Source: Stephanodiscus triporus
Taxonomy: Eukaryota; Bacillariophyta; Thalassiosirophyceae; Thalassiosirales; Thalassiosiraceae
Reading direction: 5' to 3'
Length of the DNA stretch: 19,486 bases
Assembly: GCA_036939755.1 (NCBI GenBank)
Contig: JALLAZ010000205.1
Span: forward strand, 1-19,486
The position numbers and the translations under genes are program-made. Under the pieces are notes generated by a model, which did not search any database, was not told the DNA's origin, and saw only the letters and a program-made list of their open reading frames with translations. Below are positions 9,357 to 18,000 of the stretch, one piece after another (within the stretch, counting starts at the first letter, position 1; every line of letters begins with the position of its first letter).

Positions 9357-10581
9357 ATGAGGCTCTTCGATTGTCATTGTCATTACCACCTGGGTCCGGG
9401 GGGCATCGCGCCGTTGCTCCGAACCATTCGTCGGACCGAGGCCCCCCTCCGCGATCAACGTGCCGATGCGGCGGCGGCGCAGGTTCGTCGGGAGGATGAT
9501 GACGCGATCGCGTCGTCCAAGTCGTTCGCGGGCGCCGCGTTGATGTCGACGCACCCTCGGGACTATCCGGCGGTCGACTCGATGGCGCTGGAGCTGGAGG
9601 GCTTGAATTGCACGGCGGTTCCGTGCTATGGAGTTCATCCTTGGTTTTTGCACGAGGTACTGAACGGAGACGCCGACGACGACGGATGGCTCGTCGAATT
9701 GAGACGACGCCTCGACGACCGCCCCGACGCGATCGTGGGCGAGATCGGCCTGGACGGCGCAAGATGGAGGGAGGTGGTAGACGAATTAGACACGAACGGG
9801 GATCGAGCCGGCGCCGGCATATGGGAAAGGAAACGAACGCTCTCGTGTCCGATGGATCTCCAAAAGATGGCGTTCGAGCGACAGCTCGAGCTGGCGACCG
9901 AATTGCGGCGTCCGGTGAGCATCCACGTGGTCAAGGCTTGGGGCGAGCTGCTCGATTCCCTGAATAATGTGCAGGATGCGATGCGGCGAAGGCACTACTC
10001 GATGGAAGAAAAAATCGAGGGAGCCGCGCCTGACGACGACCGGACGACGAAGAACGGACGACGATCCATCCGCCCGAACGAAGACACGAAGAAGAAAGCC
10101 AGACGACGGAAACCGTTGTTCCTCCCGCCCAAATTTTACTTCCACGCATTTTCGGGCAAGGCGGGCGTCCTTCCATCCCTCCTCGCGGCGTGCGAGAGGG
10201 GGAACGTGCCGAGGGGAGATGTATATTTCGGATTCGCTCCCGTAAGGTCTATCATTATTCTGCGTATACGCCAAACCTTTTCCCCCTTTTCCATTTGTCA
10301 TCGTGGGGGGAAGAATTAACGTTCCCTCCGTCTCCCCCTCGGCCCAGGCGATTCCGAACTTCTACTCGGCTAAGACCCCGTCGATAATGAAACGCATCGG
10401 AGTCGATCAGCTACTTCTGGAAACGGACTTGGAGGATTCGTCCGACGCGTGGGATGATTTGACGAGCGGGGTGGAAGGGTTGGCGTCGGCGTTAGACATG
10501 GACGTCCGCGACGTCGCGGATAGAACGTATCAGAATGCCATGAGGTTTTACTTTGAGGTCGGATGTGAATCTGGCGGATAA
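9357..10581 (+). CDS. TatD-family metal-dependent hydrolase/deoxyribonuclease
   Basis: Two exons, 9357-10241 and 10348-10581, join in phase 0 to 372 aa (donor CCC|GTAAGG, acceptor GGCCCAG). Family metal ligands are present in order: H7-x-H9 in FDCHCHYH, E129 in IVGEIGLDG, H190 in RPVSIHVVKAW, H263 in YFHAFSGK, and D322 in LLLETDLED after the splice. TatD proteins are TIM-barrel hydrolases with Mg-dependent nuclease activity, linked in eukaryotes to DNA degradation and repair. The order of the five ligands supports the splice model. Between H190 and H263 there is a charged insert (about 206-255, rich in Arg/Lys/Asp) not typical of bacterial TatD. No targeting peptide is visible because the catalytic HxH starts at residue 7. 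Confidence 0.9.
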
Positions 10582-11020
10582 AAAAAGGCCCAACCCTCCG
10601 CCTGCCAAGCTTACTCCAGATTGATTGTCAGCGTATACTGAGAATCTAGATCGAAATTCTGATTCTTACCCTCTCTCGTAGTCGTTTACCACTATCAAGT
10701 AGAACAGGATCAGATCAATGTAAAAATTTCACATAGGTCGAGTGTTAAACTGAACGGGAAAAGCAGCAGCTTGGAACATGCTCCAATAATACGATACGCC
10801 ATAAATCACGGATGAGCAGTAGAGGAGTAGTAAATTGAAGTGTACATCATGGTCTTATTTAGGATTAATCTCTAGCAAATCGCTGGATGATCACCTCGGC
10901 CCGTTAAAAGGCAATCGCGGGTGGCTTGCGTGATGGGTCCATTATTGCATTCGAACCCACTCGCATGCTGTGGGGTGTACCGTGCATCGAAGGTTACGGT
11001 CGAACATGTCGGGAGGCCTT

Positions 11021-11042
11021 GGGTTAGGGTTAGGGTTGGGGG
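11021..11042 (+). repeat. Short interstitial telomere-like repeat
   Basis: The stretch reads GGGTTAGGGTTAGGGTT followed by a G run, close to three TTAGGG units. TTAGGG-type repeats are the telomere sequence reported for diatoms. On the minus strand it contains AACCCTAA, the plant-type 'telo box'. It lies about 80 bp beyond the stop of the antenna gene. Confidence 0.8.
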
Positions 11043-11050
11043 TATAAAAA
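11043..11050 (+). promoter_or_regulatory. TATA-box-like TATAAAAA, antisense to Lhcf
   Basis: TATAAAAA directly follows the G run of the telomere-like repeat. No plus-strand gene starts nearby; transcription from it would enter the 3' end of the antenna gene in antisense. It may be a chance AT patch. Confidence 0.25.
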
Positions 11051-11118
11051 CGCGCTTTTCCCCCGGTCATATCCGAGACGGGGGGAGCGAAGCACACGAC
11101 AATTTCCATTTTTTCCTT

Positions 11119-11730
11119 TTACATGGCCCCGACGATCGGCAGCTCCCCGCCGAGCTTCTCGTGGACCATGAGACCGAGGATGCCCATCATGGCCGCCCTG
11201 CCCTGGTTCAGCTCGATGGCGCGCTTGGCGAGCTTGGTCTCCTCGGAGAACGTGTCCCACCCGAAGTCGAGCGCGCCGTTGCGGAAGTCGCCCGGGAAGG
11301 CGTTCGTGCCGGTGACGTCCTTCATCACGAACAGCTCGAGGAAGCCGATGAAGAACAGGATCTGGAGCTTGCCGTCGGTGGGGATGGAATCGGGACCGAA
11401 GAGCGCCGACAGGCCGTTGGGGTAGGAATCGAAGGAATCGCCGGCGGTGTCGATGTTGCCCGGGATGTGGATTCCCGCGCGGGTGATGATGTTCCCGAGG
11501 AACGCGAGCTGGGCGATACGACCGTGCTTGATCTCGACGTACCGCAATCGGTCGAATCGCGCCTGTCCGGCCTGATCGAGGAGTCCGAGCGGATCGAAGA
11601 AGCCGAGGGGTGGCTGGGCGCCGAGCTCGGACTCGAAGGCGTTGAGCGCAGAGACAGTCTTGGCCGCGGGGGCGGGCGCGAAGGCGGCGGCGGTGGCGGC
11701 GAGGGTGGCGAGGACGGCGAGTTTCATCAT
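11119..11730 (-). CDS. Fucoxanthin chlorophyll a/c antenna protein (Lhcf type)
   Basis: 203 aa (202 if the second Met at 11727 is used, which fits the usual MKLAV start). The protein binds fucoxanthin and chlorophylls a and c in the thylakoid and harvests light. The presequence is MMKLAVLATLAATAAA, then FAPAP, the ASAF-type signal cleavage with Phe at +1, and a short transit peptide up to about LNAFESELG. The mature part shows GFFDPLGLL, helix 1 with RYVEIKHGRIAQLAFLG (chlorophyll ligands E and H), helix 2 with FFIGFLELFVMKD, and helix 3 with AIELNQGRAAMMGILGLMVHE. Family length is about 200 aa, so it is full length. No intron. It is divergent with the hydroxylase gene, 352 bp apart. The subclass is judged by overall similarity, not by a tree. 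Confidence 0.95.
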   Translation of the reverse strand: MMKLAVLATLAATAAAFAPAPAAKTVSALNAFESELGAQPPLGFFDPLGLLDQAGQARFDRLRYVEIKHGRIAQLAFLGNIITRAGIHIPGNIDTAGDSFDSYPNGLSALFGPDSIPTDGKLQILFFIGFLELFVMKDVTGTNAFPGDFRNGALDFGWDTFSEETKLAKRAIELNQGRAAMMGILGLMVHEKLGGELPIVGAM

Positions 11731-12082
11731 GGTGAGAATGTTTGGGAGGGGGAAGAGGAAAGACGAATTGTGTGAAAATGCTGTTTTGATCGGTACTTAA
11801 TCTCTCTACGATCACAAAAAAACACCTCATCGCACGTAGATATCGTATCGTACAACCACACAACAAAGGATTCTCTCGTCTATGATCTTCAACTTCGGTC
11901 ATGAGCTTCGTGATCGATCCAGACCTCACACAAAGGAGTATCACTACTCCAGCGCAACGAGAAACGATACCAGATACCCACACTTTTTGGTAGGCTCGTA
12001 GAAGCTCAGATTCTATTCCACCCACAACAGACATCGCCACAGAAAAGAGGAAAGGAAAAAAATTACTCCTCTCTTCTTCAAG
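11731..12082. promoter_or_regulatory. Bidirectional promoter region, Lhcf/hydroxylase
   Basis: These 352 bp lie between two head-to-head plastid-directed genes. The part near the antenna gene is rich in A/C runs, and the sequence contains GATATCGTATCGTA (about 11840). The end next to the hydroxylase start is A-rich and then CT-rich. No confident TATA box or known light element was found by eye. Confidence 0.45.
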
Positions 12083-13165
12083 ATGACGCGCTCGAGGTCC
12101 ATATCGCTGGCAACGGCGGCGGCGGCGTCGTCTCTCATCCCGACCGCCTGCCATCGAGGCGCCGAAGCCTTCTCCGCGGGAGTAGCGAATAATCCCATCC
12201 GAACGAGGAGGGGGACGATTAGTACGCCATCGCGATCATGCACCAGCACGTCGAGCACGAGGCTGTCGTTGTCGAGCACCACGGCAGTCGCCGCGCCGGC
12301 GTCGTCGATGGCTCGGATGGAAGCGGACGCGGAGGACGAAAACCACCACAAAGAGAAATTGTCGGTCGTCTCCGATGATATCGACTACGATTACGAATAC
12401 GACGACGACGTGGCGGCGACGAACGATGTCGGTAATGCCGTTCGAGCGGTCGGGGCGGCGGGCGGCGGGAGGGGGGGGGACCCCTCGCCGCGCCGCCGCG
12501 TCGTCGTCGCCGGGGAAGGGAGGGTAGGAGAGTCGGTGCCCTCGACGTGGAGGGAGGCGCTGCGTCGTTTCTTCGTCGGGGACAACGCCGGTCCTCCCCT
12601 GGCGATCCTGTCGATATCGGCATTCGTCTGCGCCCGCGTTCACCTCCTGACGACGACGCCGTACTCTCTGGCGGAATTCGCTATATTCGCATCGTCGATG
12701 GTCGTATGGTGGGTCCAGGAGTATCTCTTCCACCGCGTCCTCCTGCATTCGTCGACTTTCGAGTGGATCGGCAAGTCGATACATCGCGCCCATCACGAGA
12801 GGGATTACTTCCACGTATCCATCGATCATCCGATATTACTCCTCGGGTGGCTCCTCGTCGCGCATCTCGTCATCAGGTCGATGATGCCGTGGCACGCGTG
12901 CCTCAGCGCGACCGTCGGATACGCCCTCGCGGGATTGATGTACGAGTGGTGTCATTACATCGTGCACACGAAGGTCAGGCCGCCGTCGTCTTCGTCTTCT
13001 TCGTCGATGTCGTCGTTCGCGTTAGCGTTCGCGTCGAAAGCATTCCTGCGAATGAGGAACAATCACATTCGACATCATCGTCTTGACGAACGATATTGGT
13101 ACGCGTTCAGCGTCCCCGCGATGGACGATCTGTTCGGTACAAACCCCGACGTGAAAGATTTATGA
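12083..13165 (+). CDS. Membrane di-iron hydroxylase, fatty acid hydroxylase superfamily, likely plastid
   Basis: 360 aa, single exon, ATG at 12083. The His clusters of the integral-membrane di-iron oxygenases are all present: H217-x4-H222 (HRVLLH), H234-x2-HH238 (HRAHH), H291-x3-H295 (HYIVH) and H328-x2-HH332 (HIRHH). They lie between hydrophobic segments at about 172-212 and 250-290. The end, SVPAMDDLFGTNP, matches fatty acid 2-hydroxylase/sterol desaturase-type proteins. The N-terminus has an Ala-rich presequence ending GAEAF (Phe-30) and then Ser/Thr/Arg-rich residues, suggesting plastid import, though its hydrophobic core is weak. Residues 80-155 are acidic and low in complexity, and a Ser run at 302-308 precedes the last His box. 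The substrate (fatty acid, sphingolipid, sterol or carotenoid) cannot be read from the sequence. Confidence 0.85.
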   Translation: MTRSRSISLATAAAASSLIPTACHRGAEAFSAGVANNPIRTRRGTISTPSRSCTSTSSTRLSLSSTTAVAAPASSMARMEADAEDENHHKEKLSVVSDDIDYDYEYDDDVAATNDVGNAVRAVGAAGGGRGGDPSPRRRVVVAGEGRVGESVPSTWREALRRFFVGDNAGPPLAILSISAFVCARVHLLTTTPYSLAEFAIFASSMVVWWVQEYLFHRVLLHSSTFEWIGKSIHRAHHERDYFHVSIDHPILLLGWLLVAHLVIRSMMPWHACLSATVGYALAGLMYEWCHYIVHTKVRPPSSSSSSSMSSFALAFASKAFLRMRNNHIRHHRLDERYWYAFSVPAMDDLFGTNPDVKDL

Positions 13166-13497
13166 TTGACGGGGATCAAGGAAGATAGGTAGGGACGAAA
13201 ACAGGCGATCAGAGAGGGAAAACGACAATCTAGTATACGAATTTCGATGGACAGTGAGCGAAATTGAAAATTTACGCTTTCATAAGTGCGAATTCTTCCA
13301 TGTGTGGAAATTGACGAGGAGATGAAGTAGGACGTCGACGCTACGGGACCAAAAATGGTTGTACCAGAGTGGAGCCCCGAGCAGGATGGGCCGCGCAAAC
13401 CCGGATTCCGTCTGCCCACGGCACCCCGTCATTGTTTATCGAATACAAAGTGAATCCTACTCGTTGGTTGGTCGGGGGTCAATTATGACATGACTGG
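13166..13497. other. Intergenic, no gene seen
   Basis: About 330 bp between the hydroxylase stop and the pseudogene end. It should include the hydroxylase 3' UTR. The visible base composition drops from GC-rich to mixed here. Nothing else recognised. Confidence 0.5.
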
Positions 13498-14010
13498 CTA
13501 TGGCGTTATTTCGTCGATTGCAATCCAGAACGTGGGAAAACGATAGCCTTGCAAGATAGTAGTGATGTTGTTGTAGTGATATTTTACACGCGCAGCAAGA
13601 TATTTGATTACCAAATCTCGCCATGCGACTGGACTTCCATATCCAGGCAACATTTTTCCCCTCATCATCGGAAGGATAACTAAATTTGATTCCCCTCCTA
13701 GTCGCGCCATGGCATCCACAGTAGTGGCATCGTATCCCTCAGCGGGCTGCGGAAGAAGTTCTACTTGACTTGGAGCAACGACGAGAGACTTATTAAGATG
13801 CCGTTGGCAAACGCCCCCCTTCCTGGCATGGGAGGTGCATCCCTCGTGGTCATGGCTTCATTGTTTCACCACTGCGCCATGTCTGTAACAAACTCTGCAC
13901 CCTTTTGGACATTGTTGGTGCATCCCCCATGGCTGCATCGTTTCACAACTGTGCCGTGCCTGACACAAACTCCTCCCTGAATCTCCCACTTGGTGCATCC
14001 TGCAGTACCC
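13498..14010 (-). pseudogene. Broken inverted copy of the Cys/His zinc-repeat gene
   Basis: Read on the minus strand, the order is GCTKWEIQGGVCVRHGTVVKR, then CSHGGCTNNVQKG. A frame change follows near 13893-13905 (a +2-nt difference at AAAGGGTGCAGAG), after which CRVCYRHGAVVKQ resumes. A TGA stop at 13858-13860 stands where the next unit should have its first Cys. The frame then continues as SHDHEGCTSHARKGGVCQRH and LNKSLVVAPSQVELLPQPAEG. This end matches the intact copy's tail (KSLVDAPGKVELLPQPAKG) closely. Downstream it stays open for about 80 further residues, to a TAG at 13498. The 5' part is lost. It is a paralogue in opposite orientation to 6983-7819. A neighbouring 73-aa frame (13498-13719) is the pseudogene tail, not a separate gene. 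Confidence 0.8.
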
Positions 14011-14110
14011 ATACGTCCCTATGTGGATAGAGAGGACAGTCACATATACGACTGGGTCTGCACGCTGGCCTAAACTTAATATACTTAAGAGGACCAGCTA
14101 AGTTGTATAT

Positions 14111-14180
14111 CTACTTACCTCTGGCCCAGGTAGGTAGCTTTATGTACTTTACTCTACTTACCTCTGGCCCAGGTAGGTAG
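14111..14180. repeat. Tandem pair of identical 27-nt hairpins
   Basis: Two identical 27-nt copies lie at 14111-14137 and 14154-14180 (43-nt period). Each is an inverted repeat: arm CTACTTACCT, loop CTGGCCC, arm AGGTAGGTAG, with one mismatch between arms. The 16-nt spacer is unlike the arms. Could be part of a mobile element or LTR, or a structured RNA element. Confidence 0.8.
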
Positions 14181-14202
14181 GAGAATTCTATGGAAGAATC
14201 TA

Positions 14203-14229
14203 CTGCTGACTCAGCTAGTGATTCAGCAG
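14203..14229. repeat. 27-nt imperfect hairpin
   Basis: Arm CTGCTGACTCA (14203-14213), 5-nt loop GCTAG, arm TGATTCAGCAG (14219-14229); ten of eleven pairs match. It lies just beyond the tandem hairpins and may belong to the same element. The arms contain TGACTCA, an AP-1/bZIP-like core. Confidence 0.75.
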
Positions 14230-14333
14230 AGCCCCTTAGAAACTCTACGCTAACTAAACTAAACTAAGCACACAATTTAATCAGTCTCTTAATTTTAGCA
14301 CTCACCTCTCTTCTGCGAGGTAACGCAGTGTTC

Positions 14334-14391
14334 TTGTTGGTCGAATAATTCCTCCTTTGCCTGGGTGCGGCTCTTATTGTTGGTCGAATAA
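14334..14391. repeat. 15-nt direct repeat TTGTTGGTCGAATAA
   Basis: Identical copies at 14334-14348 and 14377-14391 (43-nt period, the same as the hairpin pair upstream). Flanking TGGGTGCG (14362-14369) and CGCACCCA (14399-14406) form an inverted pair around the second copy. This suggests element-like structure, but no target-site duplication or open frame was identified. Confidence 0.7.
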
Positions 14392-15068
14392 AACAGCACG
14401 CACCCATCTTCCCCTTGCTAGTTGGAGCCATGGATGGGCGGGGGAAGGGTCGGCGATAAGGCTAAAATGCTTTCCAAAGGTCCGTTTTTGGATTTGGAAA
14501 TGATGGGCGAGGGTGGGGGGCACAGGGCATCATGGTTGGAGAGGCGGGTGTGACAGGAAATGAAGCAACGAGTCAAATCCAGTGCAATGCCACCAGACAA
14601 ATAGACGAGAGGTGAGGAAAATCGCAAAAAGTGGGTTGTGTAAATTATTTGCTGGCGTTTTGTTAGGGAAGGTCCCGCTACGGGAATGCTCTCAGAACAA
14701 CTCAAACGAGGCTAAGGTAGTTCGAAGCATGTGCTTTGATGTGGTGTCTTTGTTTTTTCAAGAATCGGCCATTAACCAGTGACTTAAAGCACTCCTATCC
14801 AGTCAAGTTGTGTGTAAATCATTGCGTGTAAATCGACCAAAAAAGTGATCCTAGAAGCGGTTAACTCTCTCTATAACTGAAGCCCACAGTCCAAAAATTT
14901 AAAGACTCGTTTTTGACATGCCCAAACTTTCAGAAGAGGGTCTGCAATTGAAGCAGAGACAGTCGCCCAATTGCTCACACAAACAATCGTGTCCTCCCAC
15001 AGGCCTGCATTTTACCCCGGAAGATGGTGCATTATCTTGCCAACAAATGTCACCTGAATCAAGCCTTT
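14392..15068. other. Intergenic, no gene seen
   Basis: About 680 bp. Open frames at 14418-14705 (-) and 14582-14782 (+) have no recognisable motif and overlap each other. A 9-nt repeat GTGTAAATC occurs at 14812-14820 and 14826-14834. The right end should hold the 3' UTR of the minus-strand PDZ gene. Confidence 0.5.
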
Positions 15069-18000
15069 TCATTTAGCAAAGATAGCACTCCCATCCAAAA
15101 GACTTGGCCAGATGACACCCCCTGATTCTTCCTCGCAATCATCTGACTCCTCTGTATCCGCTTTCCAACTAATATCATTTTCGACAATCGGTCGCCTTCC
15201 TTCTTCCCGTGCTCGTTGAATTCGCAACAGAGATCCTGATAGTCCACTGCAGACTCCTTCGCGAGCACCTCGGATCAGAGATGAATGGATTGCAGAAACA
15301 AAACTGGAGTAACTGACAGTTGTGTGATCCCAATTAGAAAGGACTTGGAGAGAGTAAGTCGGTGGTGCTATTTCAGATATAATGCTAATACATGCACCAA
15401 TATTGCTCGAAGAGTAGTTCAAATTGATTTGATGCTCGGAGGAGCACTTTTCGACTAACTTAGAGAGTTCTGAAACAATGTCGAATTGAGAATTATTTTC
15501 CTCCATACACCGCAATAATGCATTGTAGAGTGAAATTAGCTGACTCAGTAGGGTTTTGTTTACTTCACCTCGATTGCCTTCAATCGCTTTAACTGATATG
15601 AAGTGAAGATGCTGTTGGAGGTCTCCTAAAACTTTCTTATCATGGCAGTATCTTGGATCTGTAGTGATTTCTTGCGCTAAGAAGACACCGCATGGACAGA
15701 TTTTGATGGGTGAAAATTGAAAAGTTTGATTGATGGTTCAGGCATCTGGTGCCCTTACCTAAATTGAGTGCCAATCCAAACTCCGAACTTTTCATACTAC
15801 AATCCATCAGAAAAGGCAAGTCCCTACAATAGTGATAGCTAATTTGGTCATTACGTGTCGCAATGTGGAGGAAACTCCGACGATGAGCTTCTGCAATAGA
15901 AGTATCACTGTCATCAAGTGAGCATAGCATCAAACACCATTCCTGCAGGTGAAAAGCATGCATCCAAGAGTAAGTAAGGGGCTAAAAGTACGAAATGTTC
16001 ATATAAATTGAAGTGTTTTTACCTTGATAAGCTCTCCATCCCGTTTAGCGGCATCATTCCCGTCGTCATAATGCAAGAGGGAAAGCAAGTATTTAACGTA
16101 AAAATCACCAGAAAGTTTTGATTGAGATGCTTCTCGAACACACCATGGCTGCAAATCAGGATACGCTGATACCAGCAAGGCCATGAAGTCAATGCTGGAG
16201 GATTTTTTTCTTGACATAGTTGGAAGAAGCTCGAGCATTGCAGAAAGCATGCTCTTTTGTGTAATATGGATTAAAGCATTGATGATGGGGGAATGTTTGT
16301 GCAGAAGACAGTGAATGGAAAAGTGCCACAGTATAAATATTCACATCCACGAAGACATTGGACATACCGGCTCATAGAAAAGAAGATTTTTTTCTTTTTG
16401 CAGCGCCTTCACTGCCATCTTGTGCTGGGAATCAAAATTGGCTAAACAAATGAGCTTGTCAATAATTACTTTTGAATGAAACTTGCCTGCACATACAAGA
16501 CATTTGTTAATATCTAGGTAGGATCCATATGCATCAATTAGTGCTGCTGCTTCATCCTCGGCTTCTTGAGAAAGCCTTGGTGATTGACTCGTCTGACTAT
16601 TGCTCAATGATACTGACGCATTCAAGAACCTGCGTGTGAAGAAAAAGGTTACTATGTGGCAACTGAAAGGAAAGAGTAACAAGAGAAGTTAGGGTTGGCT
16701 GTTGGGATTTTTTTTGTAAAGATCAAAGCAAACATGACTAAATAACCTCACGTCTCGCCTCCTGTCTCGTGATTCAATGTCAAATCTTCAATGAGTTCTC
16801 TAAGGTTGCGTGTATCTTTCTCAATTGATCGAGTCTGGGATGCGAACCCGCTCATGAGTGAAAGAGAATCGTCATCATCCACTCGAGAGGAAACCATCGA
16901 GTCGCTATCTAATCCAGAGAGGTGAGATGACCACAATGCACGGCGGTGTTTCCATGGCAGCGGGCGAAAGGATTTCAACCATAGTCCCAATGCTTGATTG
17001 AGCAAAAAGTCAGTCGCTTTTTTCGTATCTGAATTTCTCGCGAAATCATACTTCGCAAATGTGATAACTTTTTCGCGACTTAAGGGGTGAAGAGTAGACA
17101 GGAGTGATTCATCTTTCATGAATATATGATCTGGTAAATCACTTTCCAACATCTGGATCAAATCGAATAGCATCGATGTAATTTCAGCAGGTGGTAAAGC
17201 GAAAGATTGTTTCTTTTTCCCCAAAAAACTCGCAACATCCCCAAATAAAAATCTGTCAAAACTAGATATTGGGGCTTCGTCTCTGGCAGTGCACGAGTCA
17301 CAGCTACTTCCACGGTAGTGTCCTGGCTTCTCCTTTTCAATCTCTACCACAGAAGCCGCCAAACGCTTCAATACATTCATCTTCCAATACTCGTTAGTCG
17401 CGGCCAACTCTACTAATAAACTATTGTCACATTCCACAACACCACACTCTCCTGAACGAATACTGCCTTGTTCGAAGTTGGGATTGTCCATTATGGAGAC
17501 CAAAGGGGATTCTAACAGTGCGTCCTCTGCAATCACGCTACAATCTCCACCATGCCACCGTCGACGGCTGCCCCAAGTAAAAACAGAGGATGCGCCACAG
17601 GTGTTGGGGGTAACTTCCATGGAGTCCTCGTTTTCTTCTACAACACGATCTTGCAATTCTACTAATGAGAAAAGCGACTTAGCATTAGTCATTATTTGGG
17701 TGCCACGTTCGAGTATTCGTTTGCGAGAATCGATGGGGTTCTCTCCGTAAAGGTCAATCATTTTTACAGGCAGTGGAGATGGTGGCCGTAGGAGTGATGA
17801 GGTGGTTTTATTTAGACTGAAGAACTCACTGGCGTTTTGATTACGAATACATTGTAGATCAAGTTGGACTTGATAGGCAATTTGAGCTTGTATTGTCGGA
17901 CGAGCCCGAGCCGTACCCGGGGCTAGATGGATTTCACGCTTTCCACTGGTGCACCCAACTTCCTTTGCAAACTTCAACGAACCATTTTCATCCGTTTTAT

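Larger units (their letters stand above)
10582..11118. other. Intergenic, convergent 3' flanks of TatD and Lhcf
   Basis: About 540 bp without a convincing gene. An open frame on the plus strand starting at 10921 runs antisense through the antenna gene and is treated as a shadow. The notable content is a telomere-like stretch followed at once by a TATAAAA sequence near 11021-11050. A GGTTCGAAT-like string near 10950 on the minus strand has no pairing stem, so I do not call a tRNA. Confidence 0.6.

Noticed and set aside
10930..10975. Possible tRNA T-loop (GGTTCGAAT on the minus strand)
   Set aside because: The flanking bases do not form the five-pair T stem, and no acceptor or anticodon arm is visible.
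10921..11775. 284-codon open frame on the plus strand
   Set aside because: It is antisense to the clear antenna gene, is GC-rich with Glu/Gly-rich low-complexity translation, and has no domain.
11030..12154. 374-codon minus-strand open frame overlapping the antenna gene
   Set aside because: Same strand but another frame than the antenna protein; Arg/His/Pro-rich translation typical of a shadow in GC-rich DNA.
13075..13419. 114-codon minus-strand frame at the hydroxylase 3' end
   Set aside because: No motif; overlaps the hydroxylase C-terminus in antisense and its 3' flank.
14418..14705. 95-codon minus-strand frame
   Set aside because: No motif, overlaps another open frame, and lies among repeat debris.
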